Shown: in pieces, positions 19,337 to 22,553 of the stretch
Numbering within the stretch: position 1 is the first letter of the stretch
Layout of the letters: each line of letters opens with the position of its first letter
Assembly: GCA_000969725.1 (NCBI GenBank)
Contig: JXSR01S019546.1
Length of the DNA: 22,553 bases
Direction: 5' to 3' (one strand)
Source of the DNA: Ophiothrix spiculata
Taxonomy: Eukaryota > Echinodermata > Ophiuroidea > Amphilepidida > Ophiotrichidae
Notes under the pieces: generated by a model
Database searches by the model: none
The model's input: the letters and a program-made list of their open reading frames with translations, nothing else
Told to the model about the DNA's origin: nothing
Position numbers and translations under genes: made by a program

Positions 19337-19575
19337 GTTCAGGTGAACTAGACATTACCAGCGTGGGAAAGCAAAAGCAGGCCACACAAGGCGGGACAGG
19401 ACATCATTCCGAGTCCGAAATTTCCGCTGCCAAAAAGAAAATAGTTCGCTTTGGCCAGGGAGAAGGCCGGTCACTAGAGGAAGATGCGGAGTGGTCAGAA
19501 CCCCAGGTCAAAGACTCTGGGGTCGATACGGGTAGCAGTACCACTTTAAATGAGGAGCATAGTTTAGCTTCAAAG
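19337..19575 (+). CDS. RIMS: RIM alternative exon B (SLEEDxEWSEP exon)
   Basis: This 239-nt exon follows CACACAG and ends at the donor TCAAAG|GTTAGC. Completing the split Gly codon from 13475 it encodes about 80 residues: a Lys/Gln/Ser-rich start (SGELDITSVGKQKQ), then KKKIVRFGQGEGRSLEED, AEWSEPQVKDSGVDTGSS and TTLNEEHSLASK. As I recall, vertebrate RIM2 has the nearly identical block GGHSLEEDLEWSEPQIKDSG and TTLNEEHSHSDK, followed directly by HPVTWQPSK and the PDZ domain. Entry and exit phases equal those of exon A, so the two are interchangeable but not joinable. The PDZ exon itself is not in the window. A second AG six bases inside (19341-19342) would remove two residues in frame. Confidence 0.92.
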
Positions 19576-20025
19576 GTTAGCCCCTTTATGATGCATGGCC
19601 CCCTCTCAGTGGCCAGTCATGTTGAATGGTTCATAAATCATGCTTAGTTTTTTATCCTTACCAGTTTGTAAATATTTGGTTGATATCATCATCTTTTTTG
19701 ATCAATTTTAACCTGTTATTTTTCTAGCGTTACTAGTTTATGATTTGGATGATTCTAAGCGACAAGGATCACGTGTAGTGCATGCTGTTTAATTATTATT
19801 CTCATGTTTTTTTCGGGTAAAAACAACGTTGTTGTGGCGTTGTTGTGACGTTTTACGTCATAAAAACAACGTCGTTGTGGCGTTGTTTTATCCGAGTTGT
19901 TGTGATTGGCTGGCTACCAGTGATCTTTGTTCATCCATGGCACCTCCCTAGCTAGTAGCACAAATGACATTCATTCAGCTCGTTTTTGTGTGGCCATTGC
20001 ACCTGCTTGCCTACCTAACACCAAC
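19576..20025. other. Start of downstream intron, with a CRE-containing hairpin
   Basis: The intron begins GTTAGC. The inverted pair CGGGTAAAAACAACG (19814-19828) and CGTTGTTTTATCCG (19881-19894) encloses a direct duplication of AACAACGTTGTTGTGGCGTT and a central TGACGTTTTACGTCA, two CRE half-sites in inverted orientation. It is likely a small MITE. The rest is unremarkable. Confidence 0.6.
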
Positions 20026-20258
20026 TAAGGGATCATCCACGCACTTCATTAAGAACCGGATTAACACACTTCAATAAGAAGCGGATTAATGCACTTCAAT
20101 AAGAACTGGATTAAAAGTTTTTAGATATTAAAATATCTCGAGTATGAAAGTATATAGTCTTAAATTATCAAATATCAGATATAATTTTTTGATCAGAACT
20201 CTAAATTAAGCTAACTTTTTGAATATCAATTTGAATGAATTTATTCGATGATCCCTTA
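20026..20258. mobile_element. Short inverted-repeat element with TAAGGGATCATC ends
   Basis: TAAGGGATCATC at 20026-20037 is exactly inverted at 20247-20258 (GATGATCCCTTA). It contains three tandem 25-bp units (CACTTCAATAAGAACGGATT type) at 20042-20066, 20067-20091 and 20092-20116. The interior is AT-rich with no coding sequence. Confidence 0.7.
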
Positions 20259-20965
20259 ATTGGTAATTGAAATCATCTTTGATTATCCAATGATGTGTTG
20301 CAAATAAGTAGAGTTTATACAACGCAGTATCAGCAGCACGTACGATATTCTAGTCTGTAATCAAGACCTATACAGGCCTAGATCATTGTCTCAATGGTAC
20401 ACGGGGTAGGGGCCGCCACGGTGATGCGATGCTGAACAAGCCATAGTGGTACATGGCGAAAGCCCTTGGTAAGCTTAAATTTTGTTTTGTGTATTGGTTT
20501 AAATTAACGCAACATGCTTTGGTTTTATTAGTGATTAATGAGTAATGTAGACCATCAAAAAAGAAGATTATTTTGTATGAATATTTGCCTCAAACTACTG
20601 CTATATTCTAATAAAGTGCTCACTTTACACTTTATTTCATATTTCAAGGGGAAGGTCATTTATTTGGGATCAAACTATTAAAAAACACGACACACCTTTC
20701 ATAAGCCATTTTAAGCAGTTGATGAGGACACTTAGTTCCAGTTGTGAAGAAATCGTCTCAAAACGTTCAAGAAAATTTTGTCAAAAGAAAACTTGTCAAA
20801 TCAATGATATTATATAGAAGCGGTATCAAAATGGTTGCTTAATAATACAGCCATATTGTTGTCATGTTAGATGAAGGAATTTTTCACCTAAATTTGAAGT
20901 GTTTAAACAGATAATGGCAACACTTGTTCAGTCTTCACTGTTTAGAACATCCACCCAATTGCATT
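20259..20965. other. Intron sequence with a GC-richer exon-like patch
   Basis: Around 20390-20470 the sequence becomes GC-rich (GGGGTAGGGGCCGCCACGG) and ends in ATGGCGAAAGCCCTTG followed by the strong donor-like GTAAGC. The ATG would leave one base of a split codon, which does not fit the PDZ exon phase implied by exons A and B. It may be a non-coding or alternative first exon, or chance. The rest is unannotated AT-rich intron. Confidence 0.25.
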
Positions 20966-21443
20966 GGAAAAATGTATGGGATGGGAACAAAACAGTATTG
21001 AACATAATTATAGGCAAAACTTTGCTTTGTTAAAAAGTAACCTGAAAATTTTATGATATTTATCTAGGCATTATGGTCAATTTTCAATCGCTTGTTAAAA
21101 TAATGTTGTTAATCAGATCGTAAATTGGACTATTCTAATTATATTTTCATTTTGGAAAAATGTATGGAATGGGCATTAAAAATGGAACAAAATGGTATTG
21201 AACATATAGGCAAAACTTTGCTTTGTTAAAAAGTAACCTCCAAATTTTGTGATATTTATCTAGGCATTATGGTCAATTTTCAATCGCTTGTTAAAATAAT
21301 GTTTTTAATCAGATCGTAAATGGGATGTATCGTAGCAAATTTTGATCCTGAATGCGGCAATTTTTAATCGGTTGTTAAAATAATGTTGTTAATCAGATCG
21401 TAAATGGGATGTATCGTAGCAAATATTGATCCTGAATGTGGCA
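20966..21443. repeat. Partial tandem repeat, about 190-bp unit, two and a half copies
   Basis: Copy 1 (20966-21130) and copy 2 (21154-21365) share GGAAAAATGTATGG at the left, GGCAAAACTTTGCTTTGTTA in the middle and CAGATCGTAAATGGG at the right. Copy 3 (21366-21443) repeats only the right-hand part, from AATCGGTTGTTAAAATAATG through GATCCTGAATGTGGCA. The copies are over 85 percent similar by eye. No coding content. Confidence 0.88.
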
Positions 21444-22009
21444 CAGTTTGATATGACAGTGGCCCCTTTCGTTGCGGGAAGTGATTAGTTATTACGGTAC
21501 ACAAGTCTGTTCGGCACATATACACACATGTACAGTGATCTGTAACAAATGCAAGCAAGCAAGCTAGTAAAAAACGCAAGCACACCTTACAAGAGTTAAC
21601 AGGTCCAGAATTATATACATACAGACAATGCAGCACTGCCGAGCTCACTGCTAGCTAATATATGCACTGTCCTGAGGCTACCACAATACTCTGGCTGTCA
21701 GGCTCACAAAAGCAATTTTGCATCTTTTTTATATAACATTTATATATGACTTTTTGCTTTTGCATTTTTTTTTACCTTGCACTGATTGTAAAATAGTACT
21801 TCAGTCATAAATATTGTTAGATCATGAAATTAAATTTTGAGTTCAGATGTCCTTTACAATATATCATGTATACAGTGAACCTGCCAACTTACATGAATTA
21901 GGGATGGTGTCACCAAACAGTGTGTTGTTTTTTCCATCTTGCCACCATTCACTAGGTTTTCTTAGTCAAAAGAGTTTGAATTCACTTCTTTATAAGGAAT
22001 AATTGGCTA
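21444..22009. other. Intron sequence with a GC-richer patch
   Basis: At about 21450-21710 composition rises and words such as CAAGCAAGCAAGCTAG, ATACACACATG and TGCTAGC appear, similar in flavour to the patches near 3660 and 7800. No protein or RNA gene is recognised; the - strand frame at 21364-21648 has no family signature. Confidence 0.4.
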
Positions 22010-22320
22010 TCCATTATGAGACAATATATGTCAGTGCGTTAGCGTATACGCGAAGTGGACCCGCGCGTTGAAAATTGCGGCACGGTGTAGTTATACACAC
22101 ACATCTGACGCGCAATTCATTACTTAAATTGGAATGTTTTATGTTTGAATAGGGGTGTACATTTTTTCCATAATGATGTCTATTGCTTATTGGCAAATAA
22201 TTGACCTCATTCTTGATCTTAAAATGTCTCAAATTTTTGACCAAGAATGAGAATAAAAGATATTTGGGGCACCACTGAAAATAATGTACACCCATCCAAT
22301 ATGAGACAATAGATGACAGG
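22010..22320. repeat. Possible inserted element between short direct repeats
   Basis: ATCCATTATGAGACAATATA near 22010 recurs as ATCCAATATGAGACAATAGA near 22294, in the same orientation and about 285 bp apart. Between them lie a CpG-rich patch (CGTATACGCGAAGTGGACCC and GCGCG) and an inverted pair GGGGTGTACATT / AATGTACACCC. The arrangement suggests a diverged mobile element, family unknown. Confidence 0.4.
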
Positions 22321-22367
22321 CAAAACAATAAATATTATCTTTTATTCTCTAAATCAATTTCATTTTT

Positions 22368-22416
22368 TATCATCATCATCATCGTCATCGTCATCATCAT
22401 CATCATCGTCTTGGTC
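22368..22416. repeat. ATC/GTC trinucleotide microsatellite
   Basis: About 14 tandem trinucleotides, mostly ATC with GTC variants. On the - strand the same bases read GAT and GAC, so a short frame from about 22440 to 22364 gives a run of 13 Asp followed by Lys-Lys and a stop. Without a supporting exon structure it is annotated as a simple repeat. Confidence 0.9.
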
Positions 22417-22553
22417 AGAATCATCAATACCATTATCCATATCACAAAGTCATGATTACATCAATGTAAACAATCATCTTTCCATTTTAAAGTATTATTT
22501 TGTCATGTCACCATGTAATTTGTTGTCAATTGGCACCATCCATGATACAGACA

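Noticed and set aside
19252..19647. 131-codon frame beginning with GTG
   Set aside because: It is exon B plus read-through of both flanking introns; the RIM homology is confined to 19337-19575.

Overview
The window is animal nuclear DNA. It is AT-rich, and its only recognisable protein-coding gene is split by spliceosomal introns with GT...AG borders. The gene, on the + strand, is a RIM-type presynaptic active-zone scaffold (orthologue of vertebrate RIMS1/RIMS2, nematode UNC-10). This rests on three exons that carry successive, strongly conserved RIM segments: the last CxxC pair of the zinc finger plus the long Arg/Ser-rich linker (11963-13475), a short alternative exon (19187-19251), and a second alternative exon with a SLEEDxEWSEP block (19337-19575). 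The density of small inverted-repeat elements, a tRNA-derived SINE and TTAGGG-type arrays suggest a marine invertebrate, most plausibly a non-vertebrate deuterostome such as an echinoderm. I cannot name the species, and a lophotrochozoan is not excluded.

Layout. Positions 1-11962 are upstream intron, at least 12 kb; the exons for the Rab3-binding helix and the rest of the zinc finger must lie before the window. The intron holds a degenerate minisatellite (about 205-720), a pair of near-identical 160-bp direct repeats (1-166 and 1916-2073), a perfect-period 64-bp tandem duplication, a nested inverted-repeat element with a telomere-like core (5459-5837), two copies of a tRNA-derived SINE (about 6516-6858 and 9314-9655), a terminal-inverted-repeat element (8694-9115) and a 500-bp fold-back made of GAGTGA/TCACTC words (11010-11509). 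Exon 11963-13475 follows. The next intron (13476-19186) contains at least eight further mobile or tandem elements. The exon pair 19187-19251 and 19337-19575 is separated by only 85 nt. From 19576 to the end is downstream intron; the PDZ-domain exon expected next is not in the window.

The main observation is the reading-frame logic of the two short exons. Both can only be entered from the one-nucleotide overhang left at 13475, and both exit on a codon boundary. Either one alone therefore keeps frame, whereas splicing one to the other, or skipping both, breaks it. The two resulting peptides correspond to two alternative segments that I recall from vertebrate RIM proteins immediately before the PDZ domain. 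The exon pair thus looks like an ancient, phase-enforced mutually exclusive choice. The 85-nt spacer is itself stop-free in the correct frame, so intron retention would give a third open isoform.
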